The notes below the pieces were generated by a model. It was not told where the DNA came from. It saw only the letters and a list, made by a program, of their open reading frames with translations, and made no database searches. DNA of 64,000 bases, taken from contig NZ_LZGW01000037.1 of NCBI RefSeq assembly GCF_001690275.1, positions 1-64,000 on the forward strand, read 5' to 3'. Shown here one piece after another: positions 38,747 to 47,430 of the stretch (position 1 is the first letter of the stretch; each line of letters begins with the position of its first letter). The DNA comes from Gilliamella sp. WF3-4 (GTDB lineage: Bacteria; Pseudomonadota; Gammaproteobacteria; Enterobacterales; Orbaceae). Made by a program: the position numbers and the translations under genes.

Positions 38747-39760
38747 CTATTTTTGCAATTCAGCTAAGCGATTTTTGGCTAAGGTATTATCAGGATCATG
38801 ATTCAAAGATGTTTCATACCAATAAATAGCGGTTTCTTTATCTGCTTTAAAGCAACTATTATTTTCATAAAACTTCTCGTCGTACTCTTTAGCATAAAGT
38901 ATAGCAATCTTCGCATTTTGCTGAGCTTGATTTGCATATAATCGTTGAGCAATATTACATTTTTCAGCTTTTTTAGCTTCAGTAATTATCTGAATAATTG
39001 CATCAACTTCTGGCTTGGTTTGTAAACATTGTTGAATAAAAGTTAAGTCATTGGTAAAACCATTATTTAAACTGCATTGGGCACTAATTTGCACCGGTGT
39101 TATTGGTTGTGATTGCTTTTTGAAAAAGAAAAAATACCAAGTAGCAAAAGCAATCCCGATTAACATCATAAAACCAATTATAATAGCAACGATTAATCCT
39201 AAGCGACTTTTCGGTTTAACCGATTCAAGCGGTATTTCAGGTTCAGGCTCTGGTATTGTTTCCGTTTCAACAGGTTCAGCCAGCATTGTCTTCTCAGTAT
39301 CCATGCTGGACTCTTCAATTAATGGCGTCTCTTCTTCAACAATAGATTCGTTTGCTAATTCTGGTTTTGCTATAACTGGTTCGTCATTAGGTAATGCTGC
39401 CTGCACATTTAATGCCGTTGATGCAAACACGGTGTCAGCAATACTAACAACCCCGCCATCAATATAATTCTCATTTTGTTTATCACGAATTTGTATAAGA
39501 AAACGAACCTGATTTCCCTGTGACAACAAAGTGTCAACCAACCATTCACTGACTTGCCCTGTTAGCTGTTCATTCTCTACAGACATATTTTCAACTGTAT
39601 GCCAGCTTTTTTCAGGAGCCCACTGATTCAAATCAGATAAATAGTACCCATCCTGATTACGTTGTATAAGCATATCAATTTCAGCACTGCCTTTCCATTT
39701 TTGAGCTAAAAACTTCGCAACACCGGGTTTATAACCGTCTAATTCAATTCTTAATGCCAT
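38747..39760 (-). CDS. Membrane protein with C-terminal TPR/Sel1-like region
   Basis: It is 337 residues long. An N-terminal globular cytoplasmic part (1-125, DGYKPGVAKFLAQKWKG) is followed by an acidic Pro/Glu linker (130-185), a membrane helix (LGLIVAIIIGFMMLIGIAFATWYFFFF, about 188-214) and a periplasmic helical repeat region at the C-terminus (ETAIYWYETSLNHDPDNTLAKNRL) typical of TPRs. It starts 113 bases after srfC, downstream of two hairpins. I do not recognise a named family; the domain order matches SrfA and the VWA triplet (cytoplasmic module, helix, outer module). Confidence 0.7.
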   Translation of the reverse strand: MALRIELDGYKPGVAKFLAQKWKGSAEIDMLIQRNQDGYYLSDLNQWAPEKSWHTVENMSVENEQLTGQVSEWLVDTLLSQGNQVRFLIQIRDKQNENYIDGGVVSIADTVFASTALNVQAALPNDEPVIAKPELANESIVEEETPLIEESSMDTEKTMLAEPVETETIPEPEPEIPLESVKPKSRLGLIVAIIIGFMMLIGIAFATWYFFFFKKQSQPITPVQISAQCSLNNGFTNDLTFIQQCLQTKPEVDAIIQIITEAKKAEKCNIAQRLYANQAQQNAKIAILYAKEYDEKFYENNSCFKADKETAIYWYETSLNHDPDNTLAKNRLAELQK

Positions 39761-39799
39761 GATATCCTCTATTTTACACCCACATTTTGAGCATCATTC

Positions 39800-39836
39800 A
39801 CTCTATCGAGTGATAAGCCTTTTATTCAAAAAGGCT
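39800..39836 (-). promoter_or_regulatory. Paired hairpins in the srfC/TPR-gene spacer
   Basis: TCACTC-TATC-GAGTGA and AGCCTTTT-ATTCA-AAAAGGCT lie side by side in the only long spacer of the upper srf operon. Neither is followed by a T-run, so they are more likely RNA-processing or stability elements than terminators. Confidence 0.4.
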
Positions 39837-39873
39837 CATTTACTATATTTATTCAATACGTTATTATTTATTT

Positions 39874-42546
39874 TTAATTAATCTGCGATTGCTTGAAAAA
39901 ACCAAGAATTTCGCCTAATCGACTATTTTGTTCTTGACTAATTTCTCGCCCTGCATGGTGGCCTACATTTTCTTGCGCAAGCACCGCAAACGCAATAAAC
40001 CAATCAAAGATCGCATATTGAGAATAATTTTTAGTATTATCGTCTAGCTTTGGTAATGAATGCGATGATTGAACATTAAATTCACTTAATGGTGAAGAAA
40101 ATATTGGCTTACCTTGATTAACTTTGCTCATTGGTATATCAGTTACTTGACCTTGAATAAAACCTAACCAAGCAATAAAGTCTGCCAGTAAATTATGAAT
40201 AGTACTGATTTGCCTAGACTCAAGATCATCACGTTTATTACCCATATTTTCATTATTCAAAATATGCTCACTTAAACTTGCTTCAAGTTTCATGCGATTC
40301 GCAGCAGTAATAAGTTCTTCTATAATAAAAGAAAGTGATTTTTGAGTAATTCCAAAAAACTGTAAAATATGTTTATCTAAAACGATATTTCTTAAATGCT
40401 CTAACCATGCCGAAAAAACCGTTTTTGCAAACTTTGATTCTGTTGTTAATATAGTTGCTTGTTTGGTAGTTAACGATGAATTCACATCAGAAAATAATTC
40501 AAAATCCGCATTTAATCCGAAAGCATTTGATAAATTATCTAACAAATTATCATTACTATCTTGCTGTGTTTCATTTTCTATCGTATTAGAATGATAAAGT
40601 GCTCGAATTGTTTGATCGGGTAATTCAAACGTTTTAAGTAATTCGCCTAATAATAAAGCTTTATTTTGTAGTTCTTTAACAACATTAGCGATAACTTGTT
40701 TTTTCTTAACGAGCTCTTCATTACTATCTGCTTGATACCAAGTATCAAAACGCATATTAATAATGTAATCAATTTTTTCATTAAGTTGTTCAACAATCCG
40801 CTGTTGTTTAACTTCAGTTATAGCAACTTGTTCTAAATATTGACTAATTCGCCCTATACCGCCATCATTGAGTTTTAGCATAGCATCCCACGCTTCCTCT
40901 GGCTGAAAAACATATTCTTTAATATCACTATTTTGAATAAATGTGCTTCTTAATACATTCATTTTATCTTGATAATTTTCATTATAAGCTTGTTCTTGGC
41001 TAGTTTTTGAATCGACATTTAAAAACGGCACATCAAATCCAGGTTTGCGAACTAAGAAGACATTATTAAATTTATGCTCGTTGGACCAGTTACTTAGCCA
41101 ATCATAACTACCAAAGCGTTCTAAAATAGTTTGTTGTAGCAAACCACCTTTACCCCAACTATTTTTAAGATTATCTTCTGATAGTGTTAATGAGGTACCA
41201 ATGCGTTTATCAAACATAGTGATTGCCCATAATAAACCCGCTTTTTTAGTGGCTCTTTTTTCAGCAGTTTCACCTTGAGTTTTATCAATCCAACGCTCAA
41301 GAACGGGACCTACATCATTAACATCAGATTGTTTATCTGACGGAGTGCAAACAACTAGCACGTTCATTTCTTGGCTATCTGTGTATTTTTCGAAAAGATA
41401 AGCAACTTTGCCTCGCAATAAAAGCTGAGCAATAGGGTTACCTTCTTTAACATCTGAAACTGAAACCAAGTTTAAGCGACCACGATATCCAGGAAAATCG
41501 AGCAAATCGACGTTTTCAAATGTTGGCACTCTGGTTTTATTAACTAAAGGGAAGAGTAATTCAGCGGTTAGAAAAGCCAGTTGAGCTAAAGAGATATCTG
41601 TCGGCACTCCATTGAACGGCGTTATGGTCACTGATGAATCTTTATTAGTGTTCAATCGTTCAAGAATATCAACATTCATAATACTGTCAATTTGTGATTT
41701 AGTGCCATTATTATCTTTAACTAATACAGAAAGTGGCGCATACACAGTTTCAACATGACCTAAACTCGATAGTGTTGTGGCTAATTGAGTATAAATTGTA
41801 GTGAGCTCGGCAAGCCCACCCCACAAAACAGCCAATAACTCCCCTCGCTCAGCTATTGGTAAGTAAGGGAGCAAAAGGATGACTTTTTCCCAATATCCCC
41901 CTTTCAACTCATCAAGGGAATTGCCAAAGTTTTCAGATAAGTAGTCATAAAGATCAACAATATCGTCTTCGTTAACGCCACCTACATAACTGGTCTGTTT
42001 TTTAGTTTCTAAACGTTGAATCAACTGATTTAGCTGTACTAACTCAATTTTATTGGAGACTTTTTGTTGATCAAAATCCTTAAAGTAAGCATTTATCAAG
42101 ATTTTGACAATTTCTATCTCTTTAAATAATTTCAATTCTAATGGATAGTTAGGTATACCACCTTTGGCAATACGGCTAAAGCGGGTAACAAGGCCTGTTG
42201 CCTCTTTGCCACTTCCGACTGGGTTAACGTGATCGATAAAATCGAGAACTTCATTATCCACAATGGTTTCAAGTTTACCATTTTCACCAGCGGCTAATGC
42301 TGAAATAAGATAAGATTTGCCCGCTTGTGATAACCCAAAAAAACCAACTGCAACAGATTTGGCAGAAACATCACCTAATCGTTTTGCACTATTACGCAAA
42401 CGGCGCAAATCCAGAATTAAATTATCGGCTTCACTATTTAAACGTTTGGATGAATGACGTGTTTGATGCACCCATTCAATAGCCTTTGCGGACGCTTGAT
42501 AGACCTGATCCCAAGATTTAGGAAGTTGTTCATTTAAGTTATTCAT
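39874..42546 (-). CDS. srfC: SrfC family dynamin-like GTPase
   Basis: It is an 890-residue cytoplasmic protein. A P-loop GLSQAGKS lies at 71-78, the G3 motif LLDFPG ends at Gly-353, and a degenerate G4 (TMFDKR) lies near 440, with long helical regions on both sides: the layout of a large dynamin-type GTPase. It matches Salmonella virulence factor SrfC by size, order and partner genes. Its ATG overlaps the srfB stop by 4 bases. Its activity has not been established for this family; membrane remodelling or assembly control is an inference from the fold. Confidence 0.85.
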   Translation of the reverse strand: MNNLNEQLPKSWDQVYQASAKAIEWVHQTRHSSKRLNSEADNLILDLRRLRNSAKRLGDVSAKSVAVGFFGLSQAGKSYLISALAAGENGKLETIVDNEVLDFIDHVNPVGSGKEATGLVTRFSRIAKGGIPNYPLELKLFKEIEIVKILINAYFKDFDQQKVSNKIELVQLNQLIQRLETKKQTSYVGGVNEDDIVDLYDYLSENFGNSLDELKGGYWEKVILLLPYLPIAERGELLAVLWGGLAELTTIYTQLATTLSSLGHVETVYAPLSVLVKDNNGTKSQIDSIMNVDILERLNTNKDSSVTITPFNGVPTDISLAQLAFLTAELLFPLVNKTRVPTFENVDLLDFPGYRGRLNLVSVSDVKEGNPIAQLLLRGKVAYLFEKYTDSQEMNVLVVCTPSDKQSDVNDVGPVLERWIDKTQGETAEKRATKKAGLLWAITMFDKRIGTSLTLSEDNLKNSWGKGGLLQQTILERFGSYDWLSNWSNEHKFNNVFLVRKPGFDVPFLNVDSKTSQEQAYNENYQDKMNVLRSTFIQNSDIKEYVFQPEEAWDAMLKLNDGGIGRISQYLEQVAITEVKQQRIVEQLNEKIDYIINMRFDTWYQADSNEELVKKKQVIANVVKELQNKALLLGELLKTFELPDQTIRALYHSNTIENETQQDSNDNLLDNLSNAFGLNADFELFSDVNSSLTTKQATILTTESKFAKTVFSAWLEHLRNIVLDKHILQFFGITQKSLSFIIEELITAANRMKLEASLSEHILNNENMGNKRDDLESRQISTIHNLLADFIAWLGFIQGQVTDIPMSKVNQGKPIFSSPLSEFNVQSSHSLPKLDDNTKNYSQYAIFDWFIAFAVLAQENVGHHAGREISQEQNSRLGEILGFFKQSQIN

Positions 42547-45500
42547 CGTTTTATCATTCCACTATCAAGCCAATATTGTGCACTAATTAAACCAGAGTTA
42601 ACCATTGTGTTTAAGCTGAGTTTAATATCCTGATTTTTATTACAAGCCCGCCCATCAGAGGCTTTTAAATCTTTAATATAAAAATTTTCAACCATTTTTT
42701 GTTTGTTCTTTATACCTAAAGTCACTTGTAACACCACACCTTCAGCACTCAATCGTTTAGCCACGTCACTATTTTCAATTGTCAAAATATAGATAGGCGA
42801 TGCAGGCCAACGGTCAACTTCAAGCTGCCTAAATCCAAGCCTTGTGGTTCCTCTAATTTCAAATGATAGTTCAGGAAAATCATAATCAGGATTATCCAAG
42901 TCAATATCTTGGTAATAGACATTTTCCTTTTTAATCATATTCAAATTATCTAGCAGCCCAATGTATTTAACAGTTGAATATAAATCCATATTAGATGATC
43001 TAAAATAGAAATTAGGTAATCGTAAATTCTTGCTTAAAAAGCACAGCATAGCTCCCACTGCGGCTGTCGTTTTAGGATCATCAATACGTTCTTGTTTATG
43101 GAATGGGTACCAGCTACCGGTGTGATACCCGTGTAATGGTAAAATTCGCCCAGCAGGTACTGATAACCGTGATCGAAAATAACTTTGAATACCTGGTAAA
43201 CGCGAAGGGCGACCAGTTAATAAAAGCACATCACATTGATAACAGCTAATAATTTCCGATAGTGCATCAAAGGTTTTACAAATATTGTAATAATCACCAC
43301 GAATAAACAAATAATGAATACGTTTTAAGTTAATTTCGATAGTTAAATCAAGCACCGAAAAATCAGGATTGTTTAATGCGCGCTTAATTGGATCATTAAT
43401 AAAACTAAGCACGTTATCCGTCATAATGTTATGGTGTAATAATTCCCTAAAGGTAGAGCGATACACATGCTGTTCTGCGTGTAACGGATCGTAAAGCTCA
43501 TACGCTTTTAATATTTGTAAACCAACAGGCGTAAATAACTGTAAAGTAAGTTGCTGACGCAATACTGCATCTTGTATAGATAGTTGTTGCGAACCAATAA
43601 TTGTGGATAAAATTGGATTCGGGTCAGCAATGCCCGCTTGTTTTAAGCCAATTGTTAAAGCCGTTAACACGGTATCTTGGATAATATCAAGCAAGATATC
43701 ATCACCAGCAACTTTAAATCCATCACGAAAACGTTGTGTAGGTACGATATAGGCATTACTACTATTGGTTTGTGCACTGACGCCGTAGTCTAATTGATAA
43801 TCATTAATGACTAAATCGGTTGTACCACCGCCGATATCAACCGTTGCAATGGTCAGTTTTTGTTTATTTTCTTTGTCTGGGCGAATCATGGAAGCAATAA
43901 ATTCTTCACTACGTCCATTATAATTATTTTGTGTCTCATTAAAAAGGTACACAACTTGACCGCACGTTGCTTCATCCCATTGAATATAAACTTCAGGGAT
44001 ATTTGGCCAAACACTTTGTAATTGCTCTGGATTATTGAAGTCAATATTGTCATCTGAACTATCCCAACCAAGGCTTTTCCAAACCAAGCCGATTGCTTGA
44101 TATACACAGCTTTTGAATATAGCTTGTTCAGGCTTAGGCATCGCTGGAGGAATCGTTAAAATAATTGAACGTAAATTACGCGGTGTTTTAGCATGTTCAA
44201 GTTTATTACGTTGGGCAACACTATTGATTTGCATTAATGCGTGCATTAATACTTCGCAGAGCATAAATGTCATCAAAGAACTGCGAGAATATTTTGGATG
44301 GAAAACGGGCATTTTGCGATCATATTCTTCTTGAATATCATTGCTAAGAATGTGTAACGCTTCCCCATATTCATTAATTAAACTTGAAAAAGGCTCTGCG
44401 GTTGCAAACGGTTCATGATCGCTTTTGACATAATGAGAGTTAAAACGCCAACCTTGTTCGTATTTATCTTGATCCCACAAATAACGTTTTGGACTTGAAA
44501 GCCCAGTTGCCCCCTCATTGCCCTCCCGCCTACTGGCAAGCCGGCTTGCTTCTTGACCAACACGAACAATGCTTGGCCAACGAAACGTATCTCGTCGCCC
44601 ACTTTGCAAAGAAAAATGCTCTTTACCAAAAAAGGTTTGGGAAAATTCTACTCGGCTTTCAAATGGTTCATTATAAATATGCTCTGGTTGCGTTAAATCC
44701 CGAATTTCAAGCTCATAACGATGGTTTAAACTATCTTTATCTTGAACATGATCTTCAATTAAAATGCCGCAAGTGCGAGAATTTCCTACATCTAAAATCA
44801 TGTCAACAGGAATTGATTTCACCAAATCATTTTTAGTATTTGAGACAATTTTAATTGTCGGTAAATGTAATGAGTCGGCAAGTAAATGGATGATATTAAG
44901 ATAATGACCATAATAAGCTTTATTTTTCATCTCTATATTAAGATCATCTCTGTGAATTTTTAAGCGCTGGGGATCACCCGCCAACTCTTGAAAAAGATCA
45001 ATTAACCAATTGGTGATCCATTTTAGTTCTAAATACCAGGAAATGTGATCTGAACGATGTGCTAAACTAAATACGGCACCAGTCATTACATCATTTTCCG
45101 TTGGTGCAAGGTAAGCCACATCTTGTAAATTAGCAAACACTTTTGTATCAAAAGCAAAAGTAATTCGATGTGTATTACCATCGGGATCTTCCCCCTCAGG
45201 AATACTAACAATTCGAACTCGGCTCCAGTTATGAGGTCCTTTATCAAAGCGTTCAGGCGGTATTGAGCGTAAAACAGGCACTGGTAACCAAATACCGTCG
45301 TATAATTTTAACGATTGCTCAACACTTATTTCTTGTGTTGGATTAACGGCAAATGTTGGATTATCTGGCGAAAAAAATTGACCATTATCCACATCTTCAA
45401 TCAATCTAATCAGTGCGCCACTTTCGGAGGGATCAATAAAGTTACCATTAACTCTATTGCGCCAATAGTTATCTTTCCAATCAATTTTAAGAGCAAAGTC

Positions 45501-45569
45501 AAGAAACTGAATACCGCTATTCATAATAAGTGTCACTTCTTGACCATAATTGCGTAATTCTGGAAGCAT
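42543..45569 (-). CDS. srfB: SrfB family actin/Hsp70-like ATPase
   Basis: It is a protein of about 1008 residues. The phosphate-1 motif LDVGNSRTCG (about 259), phosphate-2 motif VDIGGGTTDLV (about 577) and adenosine motif LLTGRPSRLPG (about 784) show the ASKHA nucleotide fold shared by actin, Hsp70 and MreB. It corresponds to Salmonella SrfB. I move the start from the TTG at 45575 to ATG 45569 (MLPELR), because AAAGG is six bases upstream. It lies directly after srfA and overlaps srfC by 4 bases. The large N-terminal (1-255) and C-terminal (about 840-1008) extensions are outside the ATPase core. Confidence 0.87.
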   Translation of the reverse strand: MLPELRNYGQEVTLIMNSGIQFLDFALKIDWKDNYWRNRVNGNFIDPSESGALIRLIEDVDNGQFFSPDNPTFAVNPTQEISVEQSLKLYDGIWLPVPVLRSIPPERFDKGPHNWSRVRIVSIPEGEDPDGNTHRITFAFDTKVFANLQDVAYLAPTENDVMTGAVFSLAHRSDHISWYLELKWITNWLIDLFQELAGDPQRLKIHRDDLNIEMKNKAYYGHYLNIIHLLADSLHLPTIKIVSNTKNDLVKSIPVDMILDVGNSRTCGILIEDHVQDKDSLNHRYELEIRDLTQPEHIYNEPFESRVEFSQTFFGKEHFSLQSGRRDTFRWPSIVRVGQEASRLASRREGNEGATGLSSPKRYLWDQDKYEQGWRFNSHYVKSDHEPFATAEPFSSLINEYGEALHILSNDIQEEYDRKMPVFHPKYSRSSLMTFMLCEVLMHALMQINSVAQRNKLEHAKTPRNLRSIILTIPPAMPKPEQAIFKSCVYQAIGLVWKSLGWDSSDDNIDFNNPEQLQSVWPNIPEVYIQWDEATCGQVVYLFNETQNNYNGRSEEFIASMIRPDKENKQKLTIATVDIGGGTTDLVINDYQLDYGVSAQTNSSNAYIVPTQRFRDGFKVAGDDILLDIIQDTVLTALTIGLKQAGIADPNPILSTIIGSQQLSIQDAVLRQQLTLQLFTPVGLQILKAYELYDPLHAEQHVYRSTFRELLHHNIMTDNVLSFINDPIKRALNNPDFSVLDLTIEINLKRIHYLFIRGDYYNICKTFDALSEIISCYQCDVLLLTGRPSRLPGIQSYFRSRLSVPAGRILPLHGYHTGSWYPFHKQERIDDPKTTAAVGAMLCFLSKNLRLPNFYFRSSNMDLYSTVKYIGLLDNLNMIKKENVYYQDIDLDNPDYDFPELSFEIRGTTRLGFRQLEVDRWPASPIYILTIENSDVAKRLSAEGVVLQVTLGIKNKQKMVENFYIKDLKASDGRACNKNQDIKLSLNTMVNSGLISAQYWLDSGMIKR

Positions 45570-45578
45570 ATACAACCT

Positions 45579-47144
45579 TTATTGTTTTTTCATCGTTATT
45601 GGGAATGCAGTCCCATTATTATAAATTCCTTGGCAATTGGCTTTATTATCCTTGCCTTGCGTACATTGAATTTTTGGTAATTGATATTTGGTATTGTCAC
45701 TACAAACAGCCTCAGTGTTACCTGTTATATCTAAATTAGCGTTTTTAATGCCAGTGCTAACATTACCTGTACATTTTACACCATCACTACGTGTTATAGT
45801 CACTTCACCATTGCCATCATTAAAGTTATAACTTAATTGCAATGGCTTGCCGGTAGCTTTATCTTGGATCCCCCCGTTTGCAGACCATTGACCATTTAAG
45901 AAATCGGTGGTTCCTTGCTTGATTGCATCAGTAGGCAAAGCTAAATGGTCAGCCTGATCAGCAGCTGAAGTCGAATCTGATTTATTATTTTTATCGGTTG
46001 GAGAAGTCGTTTGGTCAGTGCCATCTTGGCTATTTTTCTCGTCAACATTATCTTTTTTATCCGGATCGGGAACATTGGATTTTTCATCCTTTCCATCAGT
46101 TTTATCCAGATCTGGAGATGGTACCGACCCATTTTCATTATCTTTAGCATCTGGTTTTGGAGTATTCTTATCATCATTTGTGCTATCAGCTGGTACAGGA
46201 TGATCAACCGAATCACCAGTTGCATCAGCATTAGTAGGAACACGATTAACATTATTCGTATCACCTAAAGCTGTGTCATTTGGTATCACGTTATTGGTCG
46301 CGCCTAACCGATTTTCTACAACGACATCTTTTGGCTCAGTTTTTAATGCAACGTTAGGTTTTTTCTCATCTTGTTGTTCATTTTTTTCTGCTTGATTAAT
46401 TGGAGCATTTTCTAAAGACAAATTTGGATTAATCGATATTTCAGGTTTTAACCAACAACCACGCAATAAAAACAATGCTAGCAAAAGCAACAATAAAGGT
46501 AATAATCCCAGTAACCATATCCACCAACGCTTCCACCATGGTTTATTATTAATAGGTGTCTGAACTGGAGGCACCGTTGCTGTTGATGCAACTTTTTTTG
46601 CGGGTTCTAAACAATAGAATGGAGAATTAACTTGAGGTGTTTGCGGATAAACAAATCCCCAAAAAGTAATAACGGGTTTGTCATTAACGATATAAACAAA
46701 TTGATTACTTGGAAAACGTATCGCCATCAAATTAGGCTCAGCGCTGTCGGCATTATTTTTGGGATCATAAATAAGGCGGCTAAAAAGGAGTTGATCCCCT
46801 TCTAAATTAGGATTACTCGCTAGTTGCTTACCGAAATTCATCACTTTATGTTCAAATTCTCTAAGCAAAGTTAGTGCTGATTCTTGCTCAGACTCGCTAG
46901 CAGAGCTCCAAGGTACGATATAATATTGGCCATCAGGCTGGTCTGAGTCAAAAGGAATATACCAATCAATAATATTGCCTTGATCATTACGTTGGGGGAT
47001 AGCTAAACAATCAGCATATTGCTTACCTAATTTAACTCGAAACATTTCGCGGATTTGAGTTGCAACGAGATAGGCAGCCTTACCATCATGCCCTAACATT
47101 TTGAAATCTTTGATATCACCACTTCGAAGTAATGTATTTGCCAT
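45579..47144 (-). CDS. srfA: SrfA family membrane protein
   Basis: It is 521 residues long and the first gene of the srf cluster. A cytoplasmic module (1-165) contains DWYIPF and FVYIVNDKPVITFWGF. A Trp-rich helix (WWKRWWIWLLGLLPLLLLL, about 203-230) is followed by a long Asp/Asn/Lys-rich linker (about 250-385) and a small C-terminal beta domain with four Cys. It matches Salmonella SrfA in architecture and gene order. The module and helix are shared with the three VWA proteins at the other end of the cluster. The ATG has AAGGAA upstream. Salmonella srfABC was found as SsrB-regulated; a virulence role is not proven here. Confidence 0.85.
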   Translation of the reverse strand: MANTLLRSGDIKDFKMLGHDGKAAYLVATQIREMFRVKLGKQYADCLAIPQRNDQGNIIDWYIPFDSDQPDGQYYIVPWSSASESEQESALTLLREFEHKVMNFGKQLASNPNLEGDQLLFSRLIYDPKNNADSAEPNLMAIRFPSNQFVYIVNDKPVITFWGFVYPQTPQVNSPFYCLEPAKKVASTATVPPVQTPINNKPWWKRWWIWLLGLLPLLLLLLALFLLRGCWLKPEISINPNLSLENAPINQAEKNEQQDEKKPNVALKTEPKDVVVENRLGATNNVIPNDTALGDTNNVNRVPTNADATGDSVDHPVPADSTNDDKNTPKPDAKDNENGSVPSPDLDKTDGKDEKSNVPDPDKKDNVDEKNSQDGTDQTTSPTDKNNKSDSTSAADQADHLALPTDAIKQGTTDFLNGQWSANGGIQDKATGKPLQLSYNFNDGNGEVTITRSDGVKCTGNVSTGIKNANLDITGNTEAVCSDNTKYQLPKIQCTQGKDNKANCQGIYNNGTAFPITMKKQ

Positions 47145-47430
47145 ATATTCCTTTTTATTCCTTAATTTTATTTATCTTTTTATAGGATTATATCAATTCT
47201 AACAGAAAAACTTGAATGTTGTAATTGGTTTGCTAGCCGATATTATGAGCTTTTCGTCTGTTTTTTAACTCAAAATACAATCAATTCATCATAAAAAATA
47301 ATAGGTTATATAAAAATTATTTTAAAAAAGCCACGCGATTATCCGGTTAATTTTATCCAATAAGCACAATTGCTATTATTTCTGTTTTATACTAAAACGT
47401 ATAAATTATCTGCAACCTCTTTATAAAAAC

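Noticed and set aside
39051-39467. 138-codon plus-strand ORF opposite the TPR membrane protein gene
   Set aside because: It mirrors the acidic Pro/Glu linker and membrane helix of the minus-strand gene; Ser/Gly-rich shadow with no start signal.
45941-46268. Several ORFs antisense to or out of frame with srfA
   Set aside because: They arise from the low-complexity Asp/Lys/Asn linker of srfA read in other frames.
27527-47144. Reading the srf cluster as a type VI secretion or Tad/type IV pilus locus
   Set aside because: No TssB/TssC, VgrG, Hcp, secretin, prepilin or secretion ATPase is encoded; the motifs fit SrfABC plus VWA and ABC components only.
47145-47430. Terminator or sRNA between gss and srfA
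   Set aside because: No stem with T-run and no promoter-terminator pair could be found; only AT-rich low complexity.
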